From Alphaproteobacteria bacterium (GTDB lineage: Bacteria > Pseudomonadota > Alphaproteobacteria > Micropepsales > Micropepsaceae), in contig JACADY010000011.1 in NCBI GenBank assembly GCA_013389115.1, positions 1 through 64,000 of the forward strand: 64,000 bases of DNA, read 5' to 3'. Positions within the stretch are counted from its first letter, which is position 1; the number at the start of each line of letters is the position of its first letter. Of this stretch, positions 49,867 through 60,345 are shown piece after piece. Both the position numbers and the translations under genes were made by a program. The notes below the pieces were generated by a model. It searched no databases, was not told the origin of the DNA, and was given only the letters and a program-made list of their open reading frames with translations.

Positions 49867-50937
49867 TCAGGAACATTCGCACGACTCGCGCGGGATGACG
49901 CCCGCCGCCACACGCTCCCGTGCGATCGCGTCGGCAATGACGTTTGGGGGTAGGCCTTCCCTGTCGGCGCGAACGAAAATTTCCATCAGCGTTTGCCCTA
50001 TCGCGAGTACCCGCGCCTCGATCTCACTATCCGACCAGGCGAAGATCTGACCGGCGACGCGAATGATGCCGCCCCCGTTGATCACGTAGTCGGGCGCATA
50101 AAGCACGCCCTTCTCCTTCAACATCACGCCATGGCGATCCTCCGCCAGCTGATTGTTCGCACCGCCAGCGATCACCTTCGCTCTCAAAGTCGCGATCGAG
50201 GCGTCGTTGAGGGTCGCGCCGAGGGCACACGGGCTCACCACATCGCACTCAGCACCAAGGATTTCAGTGGGCGCGACGGCACGGGCATCGAACTCTTCCT
50301 CGGCCAGCTTAACGCGCGCCGACGCCACATCCGAGACGACGAGCCTTGCGCCCGCCTTGGCGAGATGACGGCAGAGATCATAGCCGACGGCACCCAGACC
50401 CTGAACGGCGACGCGCACGCCCTTGAGATCATCCGTGTGCAGACGATGCCGCACGGCGGCCTTCAACCCCTCGAACACACCAAGCGCTGTGAGCGGGCCT
50501 GAATCTCCGCCAGTCTTGCCGGCCTGCGTATAGCCGGCCACATATTTCGTCGTGCGGGCGATCACCGGCATATCGGCCGGCGTCATGCCCACGTCCATGG
50601 CCGTGATGTAACGCCCGCCCAGTCCCTCGACGGCTCGCCCATAGGCGGAAAGAAGGGCTTCCGTCTTGGCCGTCGCGGGATCGGCAATGATCACGGCCTT
50701 GCCGCCACCCAATGGCAGGCGTGCCATCGCGCTCTTGTAGGTCATGCCGCGCGACAGGCGCAAAGCATCCGTCAATGCCACCGACGAGTTTGAATAGGGC
50801 ACCATGCGTGTGCCGCCGCAGGCGGGTCCGAGGTTCGAATTGTGGACCGCGATGATGGCCTTCAACCCCGCCTTCTCGTCGCGAACGAATAGGATTTCCT
50901 CATGCGCGTCAAAGTCGGGCATTTCGAACACAGACAT
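49867..50937 (-). CDS. Leu/Glu/Phe/Val dehydrogenase (leucine dehydrogenase-like)
   Basis: Start MSVFEMPDFDAHEEILFVRDEKAGLKAIIAVHNSNLGPACGGTRM; GGGKAVIIADP; VAVQGLGAVGYDLCRHL. Confidence 0.9.
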   Translation of the reverse strand: MSVFEMPDFDAHEEILFVRDEKAGLKAIIAVHNSNLGPACGGTRMVPYSNSSVALTDALRLSRGMTYKSAMARLPLGGGKAVIIADPATAKTEALLSAYGRAVEGLGGRYITAMDVGMTPADMPVIARTTKYVAGYTQAGKTGGDSGPLTALGVFEGLKAAVRHRLHTDDLKGVRVAVQGLGAVGYDLCRHLAKAGARLVVSDVASARVKLAEEEFDARAVAPTEILGAECDVVSPCALGATLNDASIATLRAKVIAGGANNQLAEDRHGVMLKEKGVLYAPDYVINGGGIIRVAGQIFAWSDSEIEARVLAIGQTLMEIFVRADREGLPPNVIADAIARERVAAGVIPRESCECS

Positions 50938-50959
50938 CGGCACTTTCCTCTTTGTCGGG

Positions 50960-53900
50960 TTACTCAGCGGCGATCCGCTCTGGCGGGGTGGCGAAGGCGG
51001 CTTTGAGCGCCGTCTCATTCTCTTTCATCTTTTTGTAGTTGGCCAGTTTCACATGGCCAAAGCCCTTGACCTCCTGCGCGGCCGAAGCCAGGCGCACGGC
51101 GTGAGCGTGGTTTTCCGGCTTCAGATTCGCCGCGATGTCGCGCAGCAGTGCCTCATAATCCTCAATCATTTGGCGCTCGAGCCGGCGTTCCTGTGTGTAG
51201 CCAAAAATGTCGAGGGGGGTGCCGCGCAGCCTCTTCAGGCTTGCAAGGAGATGAAAGCCCCATTTCATCCAGGGCCCGAACGCAACTTTCTTAGGAATGC
51301 CCGTGTCGGGATCCGCCTGCGCCAACACCGGCGGGGCGAGGTGATACTTGATCTTGAAGTTGCCGGCGAAGTTCTCGGCGATTTTGCGCTCGAAGCTACC
51401 GTCCGTGTAAAGCCGTGCGACCTCATATTCGTCCTTGTAGGCCATCAGCTTGAAAAGCGATTTTGCGGCGGCCTCGGCGAGGCCGGTTCGGCCCGGAACC
51501 CGCTGCTCTTCCGCCTTGCGCAGATGCGCGATGAGCGTTTCAAACTTCTGCGCGTAGGCCCTGTTCTGATAGGCCGCGAGGAAATCGCTGCGCCTCGCGA
51601 TGAGTTCAGCGAGCGACCTGGCAAAGGGCCGCATCACGTCGGCCTCCAGCCCGGCAAGACGGCGCGCCGCCATTTCGTCATGCGCGGCAAGGCGGCCAAG
51701 GGCGAAGGCGCGCTTGTTCTTTTTTACCTCGGCCCCATTCAACTCAATCGCGCGCAATATCGCCTCGGAAGAGATGGGGATGAGGCCCTGCTGATAGGCA
51801 AAACCAGTCAACAGCATGTTGGCGTAGATCTGATCGCCAAGCAGGCGCACGGCCAGCTCATCCGCGTCCACGCTTGCGCAGGATTTGGACGCCTTGCGCA
51901 GGCGCGCGATCATGCCCGCGACGTCATAGGCAATGGCGGCATCGCGAATGAAGCCCGCGGTGGGCACAAGCGCGCCATTGACGACAGCGCGCGTGCGCTG
52001 AAGGTGCGCTGTGTCGATGGTCTCGGGCTTTGCCGCGACGACCATGTCACAGGCAAGAATGAGATCGGCGCCAAGGCTCGTCACCCGCGGCCCATGAATG
52101 CGGCCCTTGCTTGGCGCGATGCGGACATAGGACGTCACGCCGCCGCCCTTTTGCGCAAGGCCCATCATATCGAGCACGGTCGCCGAGCTTCCCTCTATAT
52201 GAGCCGCCGTGCCCAGAATGGCGCCGATCGAAGTCACGCCCGTGCCGCCGATGCCGGTAATGACGATGTTATAGCCATCACCCGCAAGCGCCGGGAGCGC
52301 CGGTTCCGGCACGTCGATGGGGGATTCGCCGCCATTCGTCGCACGGCTCCTCAGCCGCACATCTCCCTCGATCGTCACGAAGGATGGGCAAAAGCCGTTG
52401 ATGCAGGAATAGTCCTTGTTGCACGAGCTCTGATTGATCTCACGCTTGCGGCCGAATTCCGTCTCGAGCGGCTCGACCGACAGACAATTGGATTTCACCG
52501 AGCAATCGCCACAGCCCTCGCAGACGAGGTCGTTGATGAAAACGCGCTTCGGCGGATCGATCATCAGGCCGCGCTTGCGGCGGCGGCGCTTTTCAGCGGC
52601 GCAAGTCTGATCATAGATGATGACGGTGACGCCGTCATGCTCACGCAGCTCGCGCTGGATGGCATCCAGCCGGTCGCGGTGCTCAACCTTGGTGCCGTGC
52701 GGGAAAAACTGTGCGCCGGGATATTTGTCGGGATCATCGGAGACGACGACGAGCTTTGCCACGCCTTCCGCCGCGATTTGCCGAGCCAGCACATCGACCG
52801 GCAATTCGCCGTCCACGTGCTGGCCGCCCGTCATCGCGACCGCGTCGTTATAAAGGAGCTTGTAGGTAATATTCACCTTTGCCGCGACGGCCTGGCGGAT
52901 GGCGAGCAGACCGGAATGGAAATAGGTGCCATCGCCGAGATTGGCGAAGATATGCCGTTCATCCGTGAACGGAGCGGTGCCGATCCATGGCACACCCTCG
53001 CCGCCCATCTGGGTGAACAGATCGGTGCGGCGATCCATGCGCGTCACCATGTAGTGACAGCCAATGCCGGCAAGCGCGCGGGAGCCTTCCGGCACCTTGG
53101 TCGAGGTGTTGTGCGGGCAGCCCGAGCAGTAATACGGCTGGCGCTCATGAATGATCGAAAGGCCCTGGGTCTCGCGGTTCTTGGCCTCGATGAGGGCCAG
53201 ATGCGCTGCCATTTGCGGGCTCCATTGCTCGCGCGGGAAGAAGCGCGAGAGGGCCTTGGCGATCATCGAAGGCGTCAAATCGAGGATCGAGCGCAGCAGC
53301 GGTCTGCCTTCATGGTCGAACTTGCCCTCGACGCGCGGCCGGCCGCTATCGGGCATGTCGTAGATGGCGCTGCGCACCTGGGTTTCGACGAAGTCGCGCT
53401 TTTCCTCGATGACGAGGATCGTCTCCAGTCCTTCGGCGAAACGGCGCACGGGCTCATAGTCGAGCGGCCAGGGCATGCCCACCTTCAACACGCGCAGGCC
53501 AAGTCGCGCAATCTCATGATTGTCGAGCCCGAGATCGATGAGCGCCTGGCGGAAATCCGCATAGGCCTTGCCAGTCGTGACGATGCCGACACGGGCATTG
53601 GGGCTGTCGAGCACCACGCGGTTGAGCACGTTCTCGCGGCTGAAGGCGCGCACGGCCGGCACGCGGAATTCGCGCAGGCGCCGTTCCTGATCCTGCGGGG
53701 TATCACCAAGACGTATGCCGAAGCCTCCCTGCGGCATCTGCACATCGCGCGGCGTGCGGATCTGAAGCCGGTCAGGCGCGACATCGACCGTTGCAGAGGC
53801 ATCCATCGTCTCGGCAAGCGCGATCATCGACACCCAGACGCCGGCATAGCGCGACAGCGCCCAGCCGATGAGGCCATAGTCGAGGACTTCCTGGATGCCG

Positions 53901-54421
53901 CTTGGCGAGAGGATCGGGATTTCCCAATCCATGAAGGCAAACTCGCTTTGGCTGGGGAGGGTCGATGACTTGCAGGCGTGATCATCGCCCGCGATCGCAA
54001 GGACGCCGCCCTTGCCCCAGGTGCCCGCCGCATTGGCATGACGGAACGCGTCGCCCGAGCGGTCGACGCCAGGGGCCTTGCCGTACCACATGCCAAAGAC
54101 GCCGTCGAAGCGGGCGCCGGGATAGAGGTTGACCTGCTGCGTGCCCCATACGGCCGTTACCGCAAGGTCTTCATTCACGCCGGGCTGAAACTTGAGGTCA
54201 TGCGCATCGAGAAAGTGCTTCGCCCGCCAAAGCTGCTGGTCAAGCCCGCCCAAGGGCGAGCCGCGATAGCCAGAGATGAAACCCGCCGTGTTGAGCCCCG
54301 CGGCGCGGTCGAGCCGCTTTTGCATCATGGGCAGGCGCACCAGCGCCTGAATTCCGGTGAGAAAGACGCGGCCGCGCTCGACCGCATATTTGTCATCAAG
54401 TGTCAGCGGATGAATCGTCAT
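50960..54421 (-). CDS. indolepyruvate ferredoxin oxidoreductase family protein (fused)
   Basis: 1153 aa; GYRGSPLGGLDQQLWRAKHFL, YYCSGCPHNTSTKVPEGSRALAGIGCHYM, FINDLVCEGCGDCSVKSNC. Confidence 0.93.
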   Translation of the reverse strand: MTIHPLTLDDKYAVERGRVFLTGIQALVRLPMMQKRLDRAAGLNTAGFISGYRGSPLGGLDQQLWRAKHFLDAHDLKFQPGVNEDLAVTAVWGTQQVNLYPGARFDGVFGMWYGKAPGVDRSGDAFRHANAAGTWGKGGVLAIAGDDHACKSSTLPSQSEFAFMDWEIPILSPSGIQEVLDYGLIGWALSRYAGVWVSMIALAETMDASATVDVAPDRLQIRTPRDVQMPQGGFGIRLGDTPQDQERRLREFRVPAVRAFSRENVLNRVVLDSPNARVGIVTTGKAYADFRQALIDLGLDNHEIARLGLRVLKVGMPWPLDYEPVRRFAEGLETILVIEEKRDFVETQVRSAIYDMPDSGRPRVEGKFDHEGRPLLRSILDLTPSMIAKALSRFFPREQWSPQMAAHLALIEAKNRETQGLSIIHERQPYYCSGCPHNTSTKVPEGSRALAGIGCHYMVTRMDRRTDLFTQMGGEGVPWIGTAPFTDERHIFANLGDGTYFHSGLLAIRQAVAAKVNITYKLLYNDAVAMTGGQHVDGELPVDVLARQIAAEGVAKLVVVSDDPDKYPGAQFFPHGTKVEHRDRLDAIQRELREHDGVTVIIYDQTCAAEKRRRRKRGLMIDPPKRVFINDLVCEGCGDCSVKSNCLSVEPLETEFGRKREINQSSCNKDYSCINGFCPSFVTIEGDVRLRSRATNGGESPIDVPEPALPALAGDGYNIVITGIGGTGVTSIGAILGTAAHIEGSSATVLDMMGLAQKGGGVTSYVRIAPSKGRIHGPRVTSLGADLILACDMVVAAKPETIDTAHLQRTRAVVNGALVPTAGFIRDAAIAYDVAGMIARLRKASKSCASVDADELAVRLLGDQIYANMLLTGFAYQQGLIPISSEAILRAIELNGAEVKKNKRAFALGRLAAHDEMAARRLAGLEADVMRPFARSLAELIARRSDFLAAYQNRAYAQKFETLIAHLRKAEEQRVPGRTGLAEAAAKSLFKLMAYKDEYEVARLYTDGSFERKIAENFAGNFKIKYHLAPPVLAQADPDTGIPKKVAFGPWMKWGFHLLASLKRLRGTPLDIFGYTQERRLERQMIEDYEALLRDIAANLKPENHAHAVRLASAAQEVKGFGHVKLANYKKMKENETALKAAFATPPERIAAE

Positions 54422-54656
54422 CTGCGACCTTTCTCCCCCTTGTCAAATCGACTTTGTCCTCCACTCAAACCATACGCAGGAACGATGCTCATGGGTTTGC
54501 GTTTTCACGCCTCCCATCGACATGAAAGAATAGAAGCAGCGCAGCAAATTGACAGATTATTCGCTTGAGCGGGTGAGGCTTTACTTGGGGCTTTAGCGGG
54601 GGTCTCATTGCGCAAGAAGCGGCGATTTCATTCGCTTCACCCTTGGAGGCAAGGCC

Positions 54657-55523
54657 ATGCCGGGTCTCGAACACTATGCCCGCACCCACCCCGCCATTCG
54701 CGCGGATTTCACCATTGACCAGGGTTGGGACAACTATCCCGCGGAAGCCCACGACACCTGGCGCCGGCTCTATGCCCGCATGGAAACGATCCTGCCAGGG
54801 CGCGCCGCCCCAGCGTTTCTCGAGGGGTTGAAGCGGCTCGATATCGGGCATGAGAAAATTCCGCATTTCGAGCGCCTTTCAGACGGGCTCGAAGCGCTTA
54901 CAGGCTGGCGGATCGTCGCGGTTCCAGGCCTCGTGCCGGATGAAAAGTTCTTCGATCACCTGGCCAACCGGCGCTTTCCGGCCAGCAACTTCATCAGGCG
55001 GCCGGAGCAGCTCGACTATATCGAGGAGCCCGACATCTTCCACGACATCTTCGGGCACGTCCCCATGCTGGCCCATCCGGTCTTCGCCGATTACATGCAG
55101 GCCTATGGCCAGGGTGGCTTGCGGGCCGAGGGGCTTGGCGTGCTGCCCAATCTTGCCCGGCTCTACTGGTATACGGTCGAGTTCGGCCTCATCGCCCATG
55201 AGGGCCGCCTTGAATTCTATGGCTCCGGCATCGCCTCTTCGTCGGCCGAGAGCGTCTATTGCCTCGCCAGCCCCTCGCCCAACAGGATCGCCTTCGACCT
55301 CGAGCGGGTGATGCGCACCCGCTATCGGATCGATGATTTACAGGAGACCTATTTAGTCATCGATTCCTTCGAATCCCTTTTCGCGGCGACCTACCAGGAC
55401 TTCGCGGCGCTCTATGAACGCCTGCGGACCGGCCCCACCTATGAGCCGGGCACCGTGCTTGCGCAAGACCGCGTGCATTGGCGCGGCGATCGCAGCTATA
55501 AGCCCCATAGCCACGCGGTTTAG
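54657..55523 (+). CDS. phhA: phenylalanine-4-hydroxylase
   Basis: FEALTGWRIVAVPGLVPDEKFFDHLANRRFPASNFIRRPEQLDYIEEPDIFHDIFGHVPML metal-binding HxxxH region. Confidence 0.95.
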   Translation: MPGLEHYARTHPAIRADFTIDQGWDNYPAEAHDTWRRLYARMETILPGRAAPAFLEGLKRLDIGHEKIPHFERLSDGLEALTGWRIVAVPGLVPDEKFFDHLANRRFPASNFIRRPEQLDYIEEPDIFHDIFGHVPMLAHPVFADYMQAYGQGGLRAEGLGVLPNLARLYWYTVEFGLIAHEGRLEFYGSGIASSSAESVYCLASPSPNRIAFDLERVMRTRYRIDDLQETYLVIDSFESLFAATYQDFAALYERLRTGPTYEPGTVLAQDRVHWRGDRSYKPHSHAV

Positions 55524-55650
55524 AGCGGCGTGCCTTCAATCAGAATCGTCACGCAGCTCACTCGTCTCATTGTCGCAACGTTTTCGCGGAAAACCGGTAC
55601 CCACTCTTCCGCACGTTGCTTTAAGGTCGCGTGCCGGTCAGGGGTCTTCG

Positions 55651-56421
55651 ATGCAGAGTTTCGCCTATGGTCCGGGGCCGCGGCACCGGCTCGACCTCTA
55701 TGAGCCCCGCGGCAAGGCGCGCGGGGTCGTCGTCTATCTCTATGGCGGCGGCTGGCGCAGCGGCCGTCGCGGCCTCTACGGGTTTCTCGCCCGTGCCCTC
55801 GCGGCACGCGGTTATCGCGTCATCGTACCCGACTATCGCATCTTTCCGGAGGTTCGCTTTCCCGCCTTTGTCGAGGACGCCGCGCAGGCGGTTGCCTGGG
55901 TCGGGTCTCGCGCCGACGGCGCGGGAGAGGCCCTTCCCCTCTTCCTCATCGGCCATTCAGCGGGCGCGCATATCGCGGCGCTGCTGGCGCTCGATGCGCG
56001 CTATCTCCTCGACGCCGGCGCTGCGCCCCAATTGTTGAAAGGGTTCGTTGGCATTGCAGGGCCGATGAGCTTTGACCCCACAGAATGGGATTCGACGCGG
56101 CCCATTTTTTCAGGTTTGCCCGATCCTGAACGCGCGCGGCCCGTCAAGCTCGTCCGGCCCGGGGCACCGGCCATGCTCCTCATCCACGGCAATCGCGACA
56201 AGACCGTCGGCCTGCACAATTCCGAGCACCTGCTTGCCGCAATGCGGGCGGCGGGGAACGAGGCGAACCTTATCACATTGTCCGGCGTCGGGCATGTGAT
56301 GCCGCTCGCCTCATTCCTGTGGGCGGCCGGCTGGGTCAACAGCGCGATGCGCGAGACGGTGCGATTCCTCGACCGTCTCAGCGCGCCTGCTCATTCCGCG
56401 TACTTGACCGAGCAGCCATAG
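55651..56421 (+). CDS. alpha/beta hydrolase
   Basis: Internal start MQSFAYGPGPRHRLDLYEP; YLYGGGWRSG, IGHSAGAHIAALLAL nucleophile elbow. Confidence 0.85.
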   Translation: MQSFAYGPGPRHRLDLYEPRGKARGVVVYLYGGGWRSGRRGLYGFLARALAARGYRVIVPDYRIFPEVRFPAFVEDAAQAVAWVGSRADGAGEALPLFLIGHSAGAHIAALLALDARYLLDAGAAPQLLKGFVGIAGPMSFDPTEWDSTRPIFSGLPDPERARPVKLVRPGAPAMLLIHGNRDKTVGLHNSEHLLAAMRAAGNEANLITLSGVGHVMPLASFLWAAGWVNSAMRETVRFLDRLSAPAHSAYLTEQP

Positions 56422-57008
56422 GGCTCGCTGACCGGCGTGGCGACGGGCTTCCCCGCATTCATGTCGGCGAGGGCGGCCGTTACATAGTTCGTCGCGGCGG
56501 CAATATCCGCCTGATCGCTCGTCGGCTTGTCATCGATGCCGCCCATATAGACAAGCTTGCCTTCCGGATCGATCACGAACATATGGGGCGTCGTGCGTGC
56601 CTCATAGGCGCGCCCGATCGTGCCTTCAGGATCAAGGACAACGTAACTGGGCGAGGCAGCGCGGCTCTTGGTCAGCTCGGTCGCCTCCTCGGCGCTCACG
56701 AAGCCCTGCTTTCCGGGCGCGGAATAAATGATCGATACCCAGACCGTTCCCTCAGCGGTCGCGGCAGCCTGGGTCTTCTGCATGTTGCCGCTCTCATAGT
56801 GTTTGCGCACAAAGGGGCATTGGTGGTTCGTCCATTCAAGAACCACTGTCTTGCCGCGCAAGGATTCAAGCGTCACCGTCTCGCCGTTCGTCGCCATGCC
56901 GGAGAAGGCAGGCGCCTCTTCCCCCACAGCGGGCGCGGCCGCCGACACACCATTCCAAACGAGCCCGCCTATGAGAACGAGCCCAGCCCCCAACGTCGTC
57001 CAACGCAT
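56391..57008 (-). CDS. thioredoxin-like/AhpC-TSA family protein
   Basis: GEEAPAFSGMATNGETVTLESLRGKTVVLEWTNHQCPFVRKHYESGNMQK, signal peptide. Confidence 0.85.
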   Translation of the reverse strand: MRWTTLGAGLVLIGGLVWNGVSAAAPAVGEEAPAFSGMATNGETVTLESLRGKTVVLEWTNHQCPFVRKHYESGNMQKTQAAATAEGTVWVSIIYSAPGKQGFVSAEEATELTKSRAASPSYVVLDPEGTIGRAYEARTTPHMFVIDPEGKLVYMGGIDDKPTSDQADIAAATNYVTAALADMNAGKPVATPVSEPYGCSVKYAE

Positions 57009-57050
57009 GTGTCCGTCTCCTCAAGAGTTGTATCCGGTTTGCGATTTTGA

Positions 57051-59219
57051 CTACTGCGGCCCGCGTGCCTCAGCGGTGTCCGCACTCTCGATCGAGGAGA
57101 GAAGGATGCCCTCGGTCAAGAGCTGCGGCAATATCTCCGCGTGATCAGCATTCGGCGCGAAGTAGAGATAGAGCGGCACGCCGGCACGTCCATAGGCCTC
57201 TAGCACCCGGGAGATGACCGGATCGCGATTGGTCCAGTCGCCCTTGAGATAGGCGATATTGCGCCGCTCGAATTCCTCGCGCATCGAGGCTGAGGACAGG
57301 GCGACCTGTTCATTCACCTGACAGGTGATGCACCACGCCGCCGTCAGATTGACGAACACCGGACGCCCCTCGGCCCGCAGGCTCGCCAGGCGCTCGGGCG
57401 TGAAATGCTGCGAGATGGGTCCGCTGCCGGCCTGTTCAGCGGTGGCCCTTCCGTTCGAGGGGACGGGCAGCGGTGAAATGAAGGTGAGAAACACACCCGC
57501 GATGATGAGGCCGAGCCCAGCGCCGATGACGCCAAGGGGACCTCCGTCACGCTGACTGACACCAAAGGACCAGGCGGCAAAGGCGAGCGCGATGGCGACG
57601 ACGAAAATCGGAAAGAGTGCATCCTCGGACCCAAGTTGCAGGGTCATCACCCATACGAGCCATGCCGCCGTCATGTACATCGGGAAGGCAAGAAACTCCT
57701 TCAGGCGGACCATCCACAGGCCGGGGCGCGGCAGGGAAGAAATGACGCTGGGAAAAATCGACACCAGGAAAAACGGCAGGGCCATCCCAAAGCCAAGCAT
57801 GGCAAAGATAAGAAGCGCATCAAGGCTCGATTGGGTGACAGCATAACCGATGGCGGCGCCCATGAAGGGCACCGTGCAGGGTGTTGCGACGACGACAGCA
57901 AGGACACCCGTAAAGAAGGCGCCAAGGGACCCTGATTGCGCCGCCAGCCCCTGACCGGTGTTCTGGAAACTGCCGCCGATCTCGAACACGCCTTGAAAAT
58001 TGAGGCCAATCAGCAAGAACAGCGAGGCAAGGAGCGCCACGACCAGCGGCGATTGCAGCTGGAAGCCCCAGCCGATTTCTGCGCCCACCTCGCGCAGGAG
58101 GATCAGCGTCGCCGCGATCGCAACGAAGCTGAGGATGACGCCGGCGGTATAGATGAGCGCCTCGATGCGCGCCGCCCCCATCTCCTTGCCCGACTTGCTG
58201 ACAAAGGCGAGCGCCTTGATTGAAAGCACCGGCAGCACGCAGGGCATCACATTGAGGATGAGCCCCCCTAAGAAGGCATAGAGCAACGCGAAGGCAAGGC
58301 CGATACGTGCCGTCTCTCCACCGTCCGTGCCCAACGCATCGCTTGAGAGCGCGCGCACGGGGATGGGACCTTCGGCCGCCGTCACCTCAAACGCTTCAGC
58401 GCTTTGTGAGCCACGCGCGCGAAGCACGAGCACGCCGCCGAAGCGGCTTCCCGAGAGCGGCCCGCCCGCCTTCAGGCTGCTGCCAGGCTCCGTCCATAAG
58501 AGAATGCCGTCGGCACGCGGCTCGACACGCTGCTCGGCCGCGTTGCGGATGACACCGCCTTTGTGCGGGAAGAAGGCTGCCTCTTCCATGGTCGCGCGAC
58601 CAACTTCGGGTGCGACGACGAAAATGCCAAGCTGACCGTTGATGATCCCATAGCTTGCAACCCAGGAAGTCGGGCGCGGCATCGCCGCCCGCGTCGTGGC
58701 AAAGGCGGCGGCCCATCGGCTGTCCTTCAGAGACGTGCCATCAGTGACCGGCAGCGTGATGTCAAGCGCACCCTCTTCGGGAATGCAGATCTCCTCGCAA
58801 ACGAGCCAACCGGCATCCGCCCTCAGCGTCACCTGCGTGCCGGGCAGCAGATCCGCCGGCGCCTTGATGTCGACAAGAAGAAGAACTTCGTTTGAATAGC
58901 CGAAGTTGACTAGCGGACCAAAGGGGAGCCGCACGGGGTGAGGCCATTGTATCGGCCCAGCCTTGAACCCCTGAGGCAAGGTCCAATCGATCGTTGTCGG
59001 CTCACCCGAATCGCCCGGATTCGACCAATAAGTGTGCCAGCCCTCGCGAATTTTCTGCCGCAACGCCACCGTAAAGGTGCTGCCCGGCTTGATCGCGCGG
59101 ACTTCGGAGATGAGGCTTGCCTCGACATTTTCAGTCGTGACCGTTTCGCCGGCGGTCGCATGACCGGCCAGCGCCAGCGCCCAAAACGCCGCGACGAGAA
59201 GTGCCCCTATCCACCGCAT
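57051..59219 (-). CDS. DsbD-family thiol:disulfide interchange protein
   Basis: GGLILNVMPCVLPVLSIKAL, VATPCTVPFMGAAIGYA, VNLTAAWCITCQVNE; start MRWIGALLVAAFWALALAGHATA. Confidence 0.9.
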   Translation of the reverse strand: MRWIGALLVAAFWALALAGHATAGETVTTENVEASLISEVRAIKPGSTFTVALRQKIREGWHTYWSNPGDSGEPTTIDWTLPQGFKAGPIQWPHPVRLPFGPLVNFGYSNEVLLLVDIKAPADLLPGTQVTLRADAGWLVCEEICIPEEGALDITLPVTDGTSLKDSRWAAAFATTRAAMPRPTSWVASYGIINGQLGIFVVAPEVGRATMEEAAFFPHKGGVIRNAAEQRVEPRADGILLWTEPGSSLKAGGPLSGSRFGGVLVLRARGSQSAEAFEVTAAEGPIPVRALSSDALGTDGGETARIGLAFALLYAFLGGLILNVMPCVLPVLSIKALAFVSKSGKEMGAARIEALIYTAGVILSFVAIAATLILLREVGAEIGWGFQLQSPLVVALLASLFLLIGLNFQGVFEIGGSFQNTGQGLAAQSGSLGAFFTGVLAVVVATPCTVPFMGAAIGYAVTQSSLDALLIFAMLGFGMALPFFLVSIFPSVISSLPRPGLWMVRLKEFLAFPMYMTAAWLVWVMTLQLGSEDALFPIFVVAIALAFAAWSFGVSQRDGGPLGVIGAGLGLIIAGVFLTFISPLPVPSNGRATAEQAGSGPISQHFTPERLASLRAEGRPVFVNLTAAWCITCQVNEQVALSSASMREEFERRNIAYLKGDWTNRDPVISRVLEAYGRAGVPLYLYFAPNADHAEILPQLLTEGILLSSIESADTAEARGPQ

Positions 59220-59331
59220 GATTTGCCCTTTGAATGGGGTTATACACGAAATCAACAACCCCGGCGACCTGCCAGCGTTGTCCATAAACATAAATTCGAG
59301 GCAAGGCCCTCGGATAAGGGGGATTTCACGA

Positions 59332-60345
59332 ATGGTTGATGACAACAGGCAGTGGCGCCTTACCAGGCGCCCCGTGGGCGAAGTTAGGCCCGGAGACCTC
59401 ACCCTCAGCGTTCAGCCCAAGCCGGTACCGGGCAGCAATCAGATTCTCGTACGGAACATCTATCTTTCGCTCGATCCCACGAACCGGATCTGGATGAGCG
59501 ACATGGATCAGTACATGCCGCCCGTCGCCTTGGGCGATGTGATGCGCGGGGGCACGATCGGCGTCGTTGAGGTTTCAAACAACCCCGCTTTCAAGCCCGG
59601 CGACATCGTGCAGCCCTTTCTTGGCGGCTGGCAGGACTATGTCGTTGCGGACCATGCGCAGAAGGTTCCCGTCTCACCCCAGCTTCCCATTCTTGCTTCG
59701 ATGAGCGCGCTCGGCATGACGGGCGCGACGGCCTATTTCGGGCTGCTCGATATCGGCAAGCCGCAGGCGGGCGAAACGCTTGTCGTGTCCGCGGCGGCCG
59801 GCGCGGTGGGGTCGGTGGCGGGACAGATCGGCAAGCTCAAGGGCTGCCGTGTCGTCGGTCTTGCCGGAACGGATGACAAGTGCGCGTGGGTTACTCGCGA
59901 ACTTGGCTTTGATGCGTGCATCAACTATCGCAAGGAAAATGTCCTTGAGGCGCTGCGGCGTGCATGCCCGAACGGGATCGACATCTATTTTGAAAATGTG
60001 GGTGGCGAGATCCTGGATGCCGTTCTGACGCTCATCAATCTCAACGGACGCATTGCGCTTTGCGGTCTCATCTCATCCTACAATGCGACGGAGCCGGTGC
60101 CCGGCCCCTATATGTTCCGCAACATTTTGATGAAACGCGTCACGGTCAAAGGCTTCATCATCATCGACTATCTGTCCCGCATGGAGGAATTCTTCCGGGA
60201 CATGAGCCAATGGGTCCAATCCGGCCAAATCAAATGGCGTGTCGATCTCATCCAGGGACTTGAGAATGCCCCTGTGGCACTTCAGAAACTGTTCACAGGC
60301 GGCAATACGGGTAAGCTCGTCGTGCAAATCAGTCCGGAGCCTTGA
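59332..60345 (+). CDS. NADP-dependent MDR-family oxidoreductase
   Basis: QWRLTRRPVGEVRPGDLTL, YLSLDPTNRIWMSD, VSAAAGAVGSVAGQIGKLKGCRVVGLAG. Confidence 0.92.
   Translation: MVDDNRQWRLTRRPVGEVRPGDLTLSVQPKPVPGSNQILVRNIYLSLDPTNRIWMSDMDQYMPPVALGDVMRGGTIGVVEVSNNPAFKPGDIVQPFLGGWQDYVVADHAQKVPVSPQLPILASMSALGMTGATAYFGLLDIGKPQAGETLVVSAAAGAVGSVAGQIGKLKGCRVVGLAGTDDKCAWVTRELGFDACINYRKENVLEALRRACPNGIDIYFENVGGEILDAVLTLINLNGRIALCGLISSYNATEPVPGPYMFRNILMKRVTVKGFIIIDYLSRMEEFFRDMSQWVQSGQIKWRVDLIQGLENAPVALQKLFTGGNTGKLVVQISPEP

Noticed and set aside
50804-53968. 1054-aa plus-strand ORF
   Set aside because: Exactly antisense to the clear indolepyruvate oxidoreductase and leucine dehydrogenase genes; a GC-rich shadow ORF with low-complexity R/A/H-rich translation.
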